A DNA stretch of 64,000 nt from an uncultured Collinsella sp. (GTDB lineage Bacteria > Actinomycetota > Coriobacteriia > Coriobacteriales > Coriobacteriaceae): the NCBI GenBank assembly GCA_958437935.1, contig CAUBPS010000013.1, positions 5,079 to 69,078 of the forward strand, read 5' to 3'. Positions 1 through 7,924 of this stretch are shown piece by piece. The position numbers and the translations under genes were made by a program. Under the pieces are notes generated by a model, which saw only the letters and a program-made list of their open reading frames with translations, did no database searches and was not told where the DNA came from. Every line of letters begins with the position of its first letter. Position 1 is the stretch's first letter.

Positions 1-806
1 GCAACGCGAGCCGCAAAGCCTGCCTCGGTCAGCTCGATGACCTCGGTAAACGTTGAGTCGAAGAACTCCTCAGTTAGCAGGCGATACGGCGGATGATCGG
101 GCTCGCCGGGGTTTTCGCGTACAATCTCGTGCATAACGCCGATGGTCTTGAGCACATATTCTTTATGGATGGGATACTGCCCAAAACGCGTCGCGGCGGT
201 ATACAGGCGATCGGTCGCACGCGGGATGGAAACAATGCCGAGCGTCTTGCCAAACCAGTCAAAGTCGCCTTGCTTTTTAATGCGGAACTCCTCACATGGC
301 TTGCCGCCGTGCGCCTCCAGGTACTGATTCACGCGCGTATTCCATACGGTATCGGCCACCAGATGCGACCAGACGCCCAGTGTTAAATCGAGCAGCGACT
401 GCGCCACATCTTCGGACGCAAGCGAGAACTCACAGGTGCCGGGACCGGCAACCGGCTCGGCATCCTTGTAACGCTGGGGATAGTGCACGCGGTTCAGTCG
501 CTCGCGTTCCTCGATAATCGAGGTCGCTGCGGCCGGCGCACCGGTGGGCGAACTATTAAGCAACGGTGCCACATAGGTATCCCAGAACTCATGCTCACGA
601 GGCTTAGGGATGGGCTCAGGCTTGGCAAAGTGCGTAATGCGGTACGGGATGGGATCGGCGATGCCAGGGACCATATAGCCCACGAAGATATCCGGAACCA
701 CGCAGCCAAACAAAAAGGCATTGCGGTCGCGCACGCTATTGGCAAGCGCACCGGTGCGCTCCAGCAAACGCTCCGTCTGAGCGATATGAATGTTCCAGCT
801 TGGCAT
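1..806 (-). CDS. Zinc-dependent phospholipase C-like protein (3' end outside window)
   Basis: 268 codons are visible; the 3' end lies beyond base 1. The protein starts MPSWNIH, continues with a GCVVPDIF segment near residue 35, ITHF near residue 53 and a helix with SHLVADTVWN near residue 140. This spacing of His and Asp residues is typical of the zinc-dependent phospholipase C-like family (PF00882 type), whose N-terminal His is a metal ligand. Many bacterial members have no proven lipase activity. No signal peptide is visible, so it is probably cytosolic. The ATG was chosen because the family begins at this point and a G-rich ribosome site precedes it. It follows the ECF importer genes on the same strand with about 80 bases between, so it could be co-transcribed. 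The substrate is unknown. Confidence 0.6.
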   Translation of the reverse strand, partial: MPSWNIHIAQTERLLERTGALANSVRDRNAFLFGCVVPDIFVGYMVPGIADPIPYRITHFAKPEPIPKPREHEFWDTYVAPLLNSSPTGAPAAATSIIEERERLNRVHYPQRYKDAEPVAGPGTCEFSLASEDVAQSLLDLTLGVWSHLVADTVWNTRVNQYLEAHGGKPCEEFRIKKQGDFDWFGKTLGIVSIPRATDRLYTAATRFGQYPIHKEYVLKTIGVMHEIVRENPGEPDHPPYRLLTEEFFDSTFTEVIELTEAGFAARV

Positions 807-885
807 AGCCACCCCCATAAAAACCTGGATAACTATACCATCACGGCAAAGCCGCGCGGGCGGCTACGCACGCTCTACGCAGCAA

Positions 886-1653
886 CTAGTCCGTAGCACC
901 GCTTTCGGTTCCATACGACGGCGAAGGTGCCTCGACCACATGGTGGTATCGATCGATATAGATGGTGCGGGCACCCAGGCGTCGCACCAAATCCTGATGA
1001 TGTGTACTCATCAAGACCGTCTTACCGGCAGCAACATAGGCCAGCAGGAAGTTGACCACGATGTCGCAAGAGTCCTCGTCAAGTCCATTGGTAGGCTCGT
1101 CGAGCACCAGGATATCGGGGTTCATCGACACGACGGCAGCCAGCGCAACACGCTTCTTTTGCCCGCCCGAAAGCTGATAAGGCGAGGCATCGACCAGATC
1201 GGTAACCTGGAACAGTTCCATGGCATCGCGCACGCGGCGCTCGAGCTCGTCTGCCGGCAGCCCCATCTGCGCGGGACCAAAAGCAACTTCCTCGCCCACC
1301 GTAGCGCAAAAGAGCTGGGCATCGGCATTCTGGAACACAAAGCCCACGCGCTGATGAAAACGCTGAGCAGCCGCGGAATCCTTTAGAAACGCCGCATCGA
1401 TCACATGCCCGTCGAACAGGTATGCCCCTGCGTCCGCGAGCTCAAGGCCGTTGATAAGGCGCATGATCGTCGTCTTGCCGCAGCCGTTGGGACCGAGCAG
1501 GGCAACGAGTTCACCACGATCGACCTGCAGCGACACACCATCGACAACCGTATGCCCCGCATAGGAGAACACCACGTCGCGCAGCTCGATGAGCGGCATG
1601 GCCTCGGCGCGCGCGCCGTTCGTGCCCGCCGCACTATTCATATCGATCGTCAA
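886..1653 (-). CDS. cbiO: ECF-type nickel/cobalt transporter ATPase, CbiO/NikO family
   Basis: ATP-binding subunit that drives metal import by the CbiM/N-CbiQ complex at the inner face of the membrane. Counting from the TTG at 1653, Walker A GPNGCGKTT is at residues 54-62, the Q-loop Q108 follows GFVF, the signature LSGGQ is at 161-165 and Walker B ILVLDEP at about 181-187, followed by an H-loop in STHHQD. The TTG start is chosen because GGGAAGG lies 8 bases upstream; ATG at 1641 is the alternative. An in-frame ATG at 1677 has no ribosome site, and the frame further upstream runs into the preceding gene. Length of 255 residues is normal. It is the last gene of the importer operon. Nickel rather than cobalt is suggested only by the operator upstream of the first gene. 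Confidence 0.9.
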   Translation of the reverse strand: MTIDMNSAAGTNGARAEAMPLIELRDVVFSYAGHTVVDGVSLQVDRGELVALLGPNGCGKTTIMRLINGLELADAGAYLFDGHVIDAAFLKDSAAAQRFHQRVGFVFQNADAQLFCATVGEEVAFGPAQMGLPADELERRVRDAMELFQVTDLVDASPYQLSGGQKKRVALAAVVSMNPDILVLDEPTNGLDEDSCDIVVNFLLAYVAAGKTVLMSTHHQDLVRRLGARTIYIDRYHHVVEAPSPSYGTESGATD

Positions 1654-1699
1654 AACGTCGCCCTTCCCTATTTGCATCCCCAGTCGAAACCAGCAGCGT

Positions 1700-2542
1700 C
1701 TACAGCACGGCGCACAACACTGCCAGCAGCGCCACGCCGGCCGCATAGACCGCATCGCGCCAGCCAAACCCGGCGCGCGCGGGCGCCGGATACGCACCCG
1801 CAAAACCGCGGCACAGCATGGCCTCGTCCATCGCGCGGCTGCATTCCATCGCCTTGATAAAGGTCATGCCCATGATACCCGCGATCGAATCGGTACGCGA
1901 AAATCCCTCAGGCGCACGGCCAACGCTGCGCAGCATGACCGATTCGCACAGATTGTGCGCCGTGCGACCCAGCACCTCAATGTGCTTGAGCGCCATATCA
2001 AACGTAAAGATGACCTCGTCGGGTAGATGCAGTATCTTGAGCGCCGCCGACATGCGGCTCCAGGTGAGCGTCCACGAAACGCCCAGCACGAGCGACACGT
2101 TAATGAACGTCTTAAGCGCAATTTTGAGCATGGCGCCCGTAGCGGAAGCGCCCAGCAGCAGGGCAGGCAGCGCCAAAACCACGGCGAGCCCCGCGGTGCC
2201 AAGCGCCGGCACAAAGGTCGCGCGCAACCCGCGCGCGGGGCGCACCGCGACCAGCACCAGCGCGATAGCCGCCATCAGCATCAGGTACAGCGGGCTCTGC
2301 GTCAGACACACGCACAGGACGCAAACGAACATCCCCACCAGGCGCACCGGAGCCGAAACGCAAGAAAGGGCGCGGTCGACCATCGACCCGCCCTCGTGCG
2401 CGCCTCCACCCAGGCGAACCCGCTCAAGCAGGCTCGCCAGGTGCAGGACATTCTTTTGCATCACACGATGCCGAGCCCCCACGGGCTCGTAACGCTGCTC
2501 GACCGCAAGCCAGCTAGGCAGCTCGGCTATTGCCATGAGCAC
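1700..2542 (-). CDS. cbiQ: ECF transporter transmembrane subunit, CbiQ/NikQ family
   Basis: Membrane T-component that couples the ATPase to the substrate-binding CbiM part. Hydrophobic helices lie near residues 65-100, 105-135 and 140-160 and at the C terminus. The cytoplasmic coupling region holds two Arg-containing stretches typical of EcfT/CbiQ proteins: MLRSVGRAP, and AMLCRGF near residue 240 (the A-R-G type ATPase-contact motif). A GTG at 2542 has AAGGA just upstream; ATG at 2536 is an alternative start. The gene overlaps the 3' end of the upstream CbiM-N gene by 29 bases, suggesting translational coupling. Its stop lies about 45 bases before the ATPase start. The order M-N, Q, O is the usual one for these importers. 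Confidence 0.9.
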   Translation of the reverse strand: MLMAIAELPSWLAVEQRYEPVGARHRVMQKNVLHLASLLERVRLGGGAHEGGSMVDRALSCVSAPVRLVGMFVCVLCVCLTQSPLYLMLMAAIALVLVAVRPARGLRATFVPALGTAGLAVVLALPALLLGASATGAMLKIALKTFINVSLVLGVSWTLTWSRMSAALKILHLPDEVIFTFDMALKHIEVLGRTAHNLCESVMLRSVGRAPEGFSRTDSIAGIMGMTFIKAMECSRAMDEAMLCRGFAGAYPAPARAGFGWRDAVYAAGVALLAVLCAVL

Positions 2543-3599
2543 CGCTTTCCTTAACCGTCAGCGAGATCAGACGGAATGCGATGGTAAGCACCGCCACGCC
2601 AATCACGCCGGACAGGATATACATGGCAGCCTGACCGGCAAAGCCAAGACCCTGCTCCTCGGAATAGGCCTGCAGGTAATCACCCGTAGGCAGAGCGTCG
2701 GCAAAGGTCGGGGTATCGAGGCCGACCGAAGCCTGCAGGCTGTCGTCACCAGCCTCCTGAACGGCGGTCGCGGCGCCCTCGGCGTCCCACTCGCCCCATG
2801 CGTCACCTGTGGCAAGCAAGCCGAGCGGCGTAGCCACGACAAGCACGGCAACCAAGATGAGCGTGGGGACCAGCGAGGTCTTCTTGGCAGCAGCGCCCTC
2901 GACAGTAAGCTGGCCATCGACGGCCTCGGGCCCGACGATAACGCTCGGCGCCGTCTTCTTAATGAAACCGTAGATGGCGGCCGTCGCCACGCCCTCGATC
3001 ACGCCGGCAACCAACATATGCGGGATCAACATGGCCGGAATAGCCACGGACAGCGGGAAGGGGCAGTACAGCGGCGCGCCCGAAGCGTTGGTAAAGAGCA
3101 TCGGCTGAATACCAAACTCGATTGCCGCGCACAGGGCCGCCAGGCACAGGCCGACCCAGCCGCTTACGACGGCCGAAACCGAGGTGCCCCAGCCCTTGCC
3201 ATGCAAACGGCTGTTGAGCGCACGAAACACGATAGCAGCGGCAAACGGCAGCACGAAGGCCATGTTAAAGCAGTTGGCGCCAAAGGACAGGATGCCGCCG
3301 TCGCCAAACAGCAGCGCCTGCAGCGCCAGCGCGACCGAGACAGCGATAGCCGCGGCCTCGGGGCCTAGCAGCAGCGCAATGAGGGCGCCGCCGACGGCGT
3401 GGCCTGTGGTGCCGCCAGGCAGCGGCACGTTGAACATCATGAGCAAGAAGGAGAACGCGGCGCAGATGCCCAGGAAAGCCATATGCTCGCGATCGAGCGT
3501 GGCACGCACCTTTTTGATGCAGTGGACCCAAACGGGCACCATTGCCACTGCCATGACGGCATCCGTCTGCGGGGACAGATAATTATCTGGAATGTGCAT
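2514..3599 (-). CDS. cbiM: Nickel/cobalt ECF importer substrate-binding membrane protein, CbiM-CbiN fusion
   Basis: Metal-binding S-component. The protein starts MHIPDNYLSP; in the CbiM/NikM family the free N terminus and His2 bind the metal, which fixes the start codon. GGGAGG lies 6-7 bases upstream. Residues 1 to about 215 form the multi-helix CbiM domain with GGTTGHAVGGAL near residue 62. From about residue 245 there is one helix, an extracellular acidic segment and a final helix near 330-350, which matches CbiN. At 361 residues it is therefore an M-N fusion. It is the first gene of the operon, 58 bases downstream of an 8-bp inverted repeat resembling a NikR box, so nickel is the favoured substrate. 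No nikR gene is in the window. Confidence 0.9.
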   Translation of the reverse strand: MHIPDNYLSPQTDAVMAVAMVPVWVHCIKKVRATLDREHMAFLGICAAFSFLLMMFNVPLPGGTTGHAVGGALIALLLGPEAAAIAVSVALALQALLFGDGGILSFGANCFNMAFVLPFAAAIVFRALNSRLHGKGWGTSVSAVVSGWVGLCLAALCAAIEFGIQPMLFTNASGAPLYCPFPLSVAIPAMLIPHMLVAGVIEGVATAAIYGFIKKTAPSVIVGPEAVDGQLTVEGAAAKKTSLVPTLILVAVLVVATPLGLLATGDAWGEWDAEGAATAVQEAGDDSLQASVGLDTPTFADALPTGDYLQAYSEEQGLGFAGQAAMYILSGVIGVAVLTIAFRLISLTVKESGAHGNSRAA

Positions 3600-3656
3600 G
3601 GGCGCCTCCCGGTTATCGGCGCACAGAATTGCAACGCCGCTTAAATCACCTTGTCA

Positions 3657-3684
3657 GTGTTACGCATTGTAAGATTCGTAACAC
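3657..3684. promoter_or_regulatory. NikR-like operator of the ECF importer operon
   Basis: A perfect 8-bp inverted repeat: GTGTTACG at 3657-3664 and CGTAACAC at 3677-3684, with 12 bases between. Written as GTGTTAC-N14-GTAACAC it matches, from memory, the alternative NikR recognition pattern proposed by comparative genomics of nickel importers. It lies 58 bases upstream of the importer start codon. A TATGAT box on the minus strand at 3692-3697 would place the transcription start at or next to the palindrome, a suitable position for repression. Confidence 0.6.
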
Positions 3685-3702
3685 GCCGCGGGCTATCATA
3701 GC

Positions 3703-3737
3703 AAAACGGCGCACTGCCGACAAAGCAGCACGCCGTT
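3703..3737 (-). terminator. Terminator after pheT
   Basis: AACGGCG at 3705-3711 pairs with CGCCGTT at 3731-3737, and CTGC at 3714-3717 pairs with GCAG at 3725-3728, with an opposed CA/CA internal loop. A short T tract follows on the minus strand. It separates pheT from the metal importer operon. Confidence 0.55.
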
Positions 3738-3845
3738 ATGTAATGCGCGTGTCATATATGAAGGCTCAACGGTGCCTTATATCGAGCATAGCGGTCACGT
3801 AAGACTCGGCGGCAACCACCGCTGACCCATACCCCAGCGCAAGCC

Positions 3846-6299
3846 CTATCCGCGGACCTCGCCGTTTACGCCCTTGCATACCTTGGTGACGATCTTCTGG
3901 TGCGCCTTCTCGACCTCTTCGCTGGTGAGCGTGTGGTCGTCGGAGCGATACGTAAGCGCAAAGGCCATGGACTTCTTGCCCGCTCCGATGCGGATGGGAT
4001 CGCGGTAGACGTCGAACAGGCGCACGCCCTCGAGCAGCTTGCCGCCGGCGCTGGTAATGCGGCGCTCAAGATCCTCGCAGGTCACAGCATTGTCGACCAC
4101 GATAGCAAGGTCGTGCTCAACAGCCGGGTACTGCGAGAACTCGCGGTAGTTCTCCTGATTGCGGGCGCCCTTGATCAGCTTGTCCAGATCGAGCTCAAAG
4201 GCAACGACGACCTCATCGATGCCCATCGCCTCGCGCGCCTCGGGGTGAATCTCGCCGACCCAGCCCAGTACGGTGCCGCCGGACAGAACCTCGGCCGCAC
4301 GACCCGGCTGCAAGAAAGCGTAGCCCTCGCCCTCGACGGGACGGAAGCGAACCTTCTCGATGCGCAGCTGGGCGAGCAGCTCCTCGACAATGCCCTTGCC
4401 AAAGAAGAAGCGCAGCTTGCGGTACTTCATGTTCCAGGGCTGCTCGCTCCACTGGCCCGAGAGCACACCCGCCACGGACTTGGTCTCCTTGGGCAGGCTG
4501 GCGTTCTCGCGACCGTGGAACAGGTTGCCGACCTCGTACAGGTGCACGTTGGGCGTACCGTGCGCCTCGTTGTAGGCCACGGACTGCAGCAGGCCCGGCA
4601 GCAGCGAACGACGCATCTCGGTCTGCTCGGCCACCAGCGGGTTCATGAGCACCACGGGGCAGCCGCGGCCTTCGGTGGACATGCCAATCTTCTCCAGGTC
4701 GCCCGGGGCGGCAAAGCCAAAGGTCGTGGTCTCGTTGAGGCCACAGGCGCGCAGGATCTCGCCGACCTTGCGGGTAAGCTTCTGCTCGCGCGTCAGGCCG
4801 CCGATGTGGTTCTTGGCAGCCGGAATGGTCGCCGTGACGCGACCCATGCCCCACAGGCGCAGGACCTCCTCGATCAGGTCGATCTCACGCGGCAGGTCGG
4901 GACGGAAGCTCGGCGGGGTAACCATAAAGCCCTCGCCGTCGCGCTCGACGGTGCAGCCCAGGCGGGTGAGCGAGCGCTCGATAAAGTCGGGCTCGATGTC
5001 GGCACCGCAGATGGCGTGCACACGGGCCAGGCGCAGCCTAATGCTGTCGATGGTCTTGGGCGCGGGGAACACGTCCACATAGCCGGGGGCGACCTCGCCG
5101 CCGGCGATCTCCTCGATAAGCGCGCACGTCACATTGGCGACGTCCACGCAGCCGGTCTCGTCGACCTGGCGTTCAAAGCGGATGGAGGCGTCGGAGATCA
5201 GCGACAGGTCACGGCTGGTGTGCGAGGTGCGGCCGGCGTTGAAGCAGGCGCTCTCGACCATCACGTCGACGGTATCGTCCTCAATCTCGGAATCCATGCC
5301 GCCCATGACACCGGCCAGCGCCACGGGACGCTCGCCGTCGGTGATGAGGCCCATGCCGGCGTCGAGCACGCGCTCCTCGCCATCGAGCGTCGTGAACTTC
5401 TCATCCTGCTGGGCGGCGCGAACCACCACGCGACGGTGGCCATCGCGCTCGGCAAAGGTGTCGAGGTCAAAGGCGTGCAGTGGCTGGCCGGTGAGCATCA
5501 TCACGTAGTTGGTGATGTCGACGATGTTGTTGTGCGGGCGCACGCCCAGGGCGTTGAGGCGCTTGACCATCCAGTCGGGCGACGGGCCGACCTTCACGTT
5601 GCGCACGATGCGGGCGACATAGCGGTCGCACAGGCCCTCGTCGGCGATCTCGACGGAAAGCTCGTCGTCGGTCGCGCGGCCGGTCTCGGCCTTGATGGCG
5701 GGCAGCTCAACGTGGAAATCGCGGTCGAAGATGGCGCCGGTCTCGCGGGCCATGCCGATCATGGACAGGCAGTCGGGGCGGTTGGGCGTGATCTCGCAGT
5801 CGAGCACGGTGTCGCTCGAGCCCACGTACTCGGCAAACGGCATGCCGCAGGGCGTGTCCTCGGGCAGGATCATGATGCCGGAGTGGTCGCCGCCCAAGCC
5901 GAGCTCGCGCGCGGAGCAGTTCATGCCCATGGACACGACGCCGCGGAGCTTGCTCTTCTTGATCTTGACGTCGCCGGGCAGGACAGCGCCGATCATGGCC
6001 GTGACGATGTGGTCACCGGCCTCGAAGTTCTGCGCGCCGCAGACGATCTGCAGCGGAGCGGGGTTGCCATCGGCGTCGAGATTCTTGTCGCCCACGTCGA
6101 CCGAGCACACATACATGTGGTCGCTATCGGGGTGCGGGGTCTTAGTGAGCACCTTGGCGGTCACCACGTGGTCGAAGGACTCGCCCACGGTGTCGATCGC
6201 CTCGACCTCGGTGCCGGTGCGGATATATTCGTCCGAAAGGGTCTTGGGATCCTCCGGAATATCGATCATGGTCTTGAGCCAGTCGTAAGAAACTCTCAC
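3846..6299 (-). CDS. pheT: Phenylalanine-tRNA ligase beta subunit
   Basis: Beta chain of the heterotetrameric enzyme that charges tRNA-Phe in the cytosol. The 817 residues show the expected order: an N-terminal MRVSYDWLKT segment, an EMAP-like tRNA-binding OB domain at about 40-155 (LQIVCGAQNF, GMNCSARELGL), the B3/B4 editing domain at about 210-390 (RPHNNIVDITNYVM), the B5 domain at about 400-475, a catalytic-like domain containing NPLVAEQTEMRRSLLPGLL, and a C-terminal anticodon-binding FDX-ACB domain from about residue 720 (SQYPAVEHDLAIVVD). Length is normal. It lies 45 bases downstream of pheS and shares its T-box leader. Confidence 0.97.
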   Translation of the reverse strand: MRVSYDWLKTMIDIPEDPKTLSDEYIRTGTEVEAIDTVGESFDHVVTAKVLTKTPHPDSDHMYVCSVDVGDKNLDADGNPAPLQIVCGAQNFEAGDHIVTAMIGAVLPGDVKIKKSKLRGVVSMGMNCSARELGLGGDHSGIMILPEDTPCGMPFAEYVGSSDTVLDCEITPNRPDCLSMIGMARETGAIFDRDFHVELPAIKAETGRATDDELSVEIADEGLCDRYVARIVRNVKVGPSPDWMVKRLNALGVRPHNNIVDITNYVMMLTGQPLHAFDLDTFAERDGHRRVVVRAAQQDEKFTTLDGEERVLDAGMGLITDGERPVALAGVMGGMDSEIEDDTVDVMVESACFNAGRTSHTSRDLSLISDASIRFERQVDETGCVDVANVTCALIEEIAGGEVAPGYVDVFPAPKTIDSIRLRLARVHAICGADIEPDFIERSLTRLGCTVERDGEGFMVTPPSFRPDLPREIDLIEEVLRLWGMGRVTATIPAAKNHIGGLTREQKLTRKVGEILRACGLNETTTFGFAAPGDLEKIGMSTEGRGCPVVLMNPLVAEQTEMRRSLLPGLLQSVAYNEAHGTPNVHLYEVGNLFHGRENASLPKETKSVAGVLSGQWSEQPWNMKYRKLRFFFGKGIVEELLAQLRIEKVRFRPVEGEGYAFLQPGRAAEVLSGGTVLGWVGEIHPEAREAMGIDEVVVAFELDLDKLIKGARNQENYREFSQYPAVEHDLAIVVDNAVTCEDLERRITSAGGKLLEGVRLFDVYRDPIRIGAGKKSMAFALTYRSDDHTLTSEEVEKAHQKIVTKVCKGVNGEVRG

Positions 6300-6344
6300 T
6301 TGATTACTCCTTATGAGAAAGAAATGCCTGCTAGAACGGGTGAT

Positions 6345-7421
6345 TTAGAACTGATTTAAGAATCTCATATCGCCCGTCATGAGAGTTCTGAGGTCGGGCA
6401 GGTCGTAGCGCAGGGCCGCGACGCGCTCGGCGCCAATGCCAAAGGCGAAGCCGGTGTACTTCTCGGGGTCGATGCCGCAGTTGATGAGGACGTTGGGGTC
6501 GACCATGCCGCAGCCCAGAATCTCGATCCAGCCGCTGTGCTTGCAGAAGTTGCAGCCCTTGCCGCCGCACACGTGGCAGCTCACGTCCACCTCGCAGCTC
6601 GGCTCAGTGAAGGGGAAGAAGTGCGGGCGGTAGCGTGTCTTGCGGTCCTCGCCAAACATGCACTTAACAAAGTAGTCGAGCGTGCCCTTGAGGTCGCCGA
6701 AGGTGATGCCCTCGTCGACGACCAGGCCCTCGATCTGGTTGAACTGCGGCAGGTGGCAGGCGTCGGCCGTGTCGGGACGGTAGACGGTGCCCGGGCAGAT
6801 CATGTAGATGGGCGGCTTCTGCGACTCCATGGTATGGATCTGCACGCCCGAGGTCTGGGTGCGCAGCAGCACATCGGACTCGCCGTGGGCGTGGGCCTCG
6901 GGGTGTGCGACGCTACCGGGATTGTTGTCGACCACGTAGAACGTGTCGCGGGCCGAGCGGCTCGGGTGATCCATGGGGGCGTTGAGCGCGGTGAAGTTGT
7001 AGTAGGAGGTATCGACCATGGGGCCGGACTCGACGGTGTAGCCGATGCCGCAGAAGATATCCTCGGCCTCCTCGATAATCTGCTTGATCAGGTGCTGATG
7101 GCCGATCTGCGGACGGATGCCCGGCAGTGTGATGTCGACAGCCTCGTGCTCGAGCGCGTGCTTGAGGGCGGCGGCCCTCATCTCGGTCGTGCGCTCGTCG
7201 AGCATGCCCTCGATCAGCTGACGCATCTCGTTGGCGCGCTTGCCCATGACGGGGCGATCCTCGGGGGCGAGCTTGCCCATCATACGCATCAGGCCGGTGA
7301 TGCGGCCCTTGCGGCCGAGCAGCTCAACGCGCGCGGCCTCGAGTTTGGCGGCGTCGTCGGCGCCTGCGACGAGCTCCTTGGCCTCTTCCTCGAGTTTGAC
7401 CAGATCATCAATCAGACTCAT
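6345..7421 (-). CDS. pheS: Phenylalanine-tRNA ligase alpha subunit
   Basis: Catalytic alpha chain that forms phenylalanyl-adenylate and transfers it to tRNA-Phe. The start MSLIDDLVKLEEE at 7421 has GGGAAG upstream; the open frame extends further but runs into the T-box terminator, so longer starts are rejected. Of 358 residues, about 1-90 form the coiled-coil arm. The class II core follows: MDHPSRSARDTFYV near residue 125, motif 2 with YRPDTADACHLPQFNQIEG near residue 205, and motif 3 GFAFGIGAERVAALRY near residue 325. Four cysteines around residue 280 (SCHVCGGKGCNFC) form a CxxC-type cluster within the catalytic domain. First gene of pheST, controlled by the upstream T-box. Confidence 0.97.
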   Translation of the reverse strand: MSLIDDLVKLEEEAKELVAGADDAAKLEAARVELLGRKGRITGLMRMMGKLAPEDRPVMGKRANEMRQLIEGMLDERTTEMRAAALKHALEHEAVDITLPGIRPQIGHQHLIKQIIEEAEDIFCGIGYTVESGPMVDTSYYNFTALNAPMDHPSRSARDTFYVVDNNPGSVAHPEAHAHGESDVLLRTQTSGVQIHTMESQKPPIYMICPGTVYRPDTADACHLPQFNQIEGLVVDEGITFGDLKGTLDYFVKCMFGEDRKTRYRPHFFPFTEPSCEVDVSCHVCGGKGCNFCKHSGWIEILGCGMVDPNVLINCGIDPEKYTGFAFGIGAERVAALRYDLPDLRTLMTGDMRFLNQF

Positions 7422-7504
7422 GTCTTCCCTTTCGTCTCTCGCACGTCCACTTGCCGCAGCGGCTGATGCCGTCCGACGTTGCGGATATGCGGCCCGGTTC
7501 GGTA

Positions 7505-7795
7505 ACAAAAAACCGCCCTCGGGCATGTGCATTGCCCAAGGACGGTTGAATTCCGCGGTACCACCTTGTTTGACCCGGCGGATGTCTGGCCCGCCGTGCC
7601 CACTCTGCGCCTCTTGTCGCGAGGCTCACGGCTTCCCTACTGGGGCTTCGCCGCCGCTGGCCGCGCGCCCGTTGAGGTCGCTGCTCGGGAGTGAACGCTT
7701 GGCCCTTGCCACCGCAGGAAGGCTTGCAGCCCATGACCTTCCCTCTCTTGCCGGCGACGCGGCGGGCAAAACCCTCTCCGTCAACGCATTGGGCT
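7505..7795 (-). promoter_or_regulatory. T-box leader of pheST (tRNA-Phe sensing, approximate limits)
   Basis: On the minus strand the T-box core AAGGTGGTACCGCGGAA lies at 7551-7567. A hairpin follows with stem halves CCGTCC at about 7542-7547 and GGGCGG at about 7513-7518 and a T6 run at 7506-7511, the expected terminator. AAGG of the T-box can pair with CCTT in the competing antiterminator. The roughly 220 bases upstream fold into GC-rich stems fitting stem I to stem III. I could not fix the specifier loop; TTC triplets on the minus strand near 7717 and 7695 are candidates. Uncharged tRNA-Phe should allow read-through into pheS. Confidence 0.85.
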
Positions 7796-7924
7796 ATAGG
7801 ATAACACATTTCGCGAGCGTATCACCGCGTTCCGTTTTGTTCGCGCTGGGTACAAGGCAGGTAGCTGTGCAAACTGGCCGCACGTCCACCTTTGGCGCTC
7901 GGCCTGCGAGATCAAGGATATGGT

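Noticed and set aside
3600..3720. Cobalamin riboswitch upstream of the metal importer
   Set aside because: The leader is only about 60-100 bases and lacks a B12 box; the palindrome explains regulation better.
3900..6359. 819-codon open frame on the plus strand opposite pheT
   Set aside because: It is an antisense shadow produced by GC-rich third positions; the minus strand has full PheT domains.
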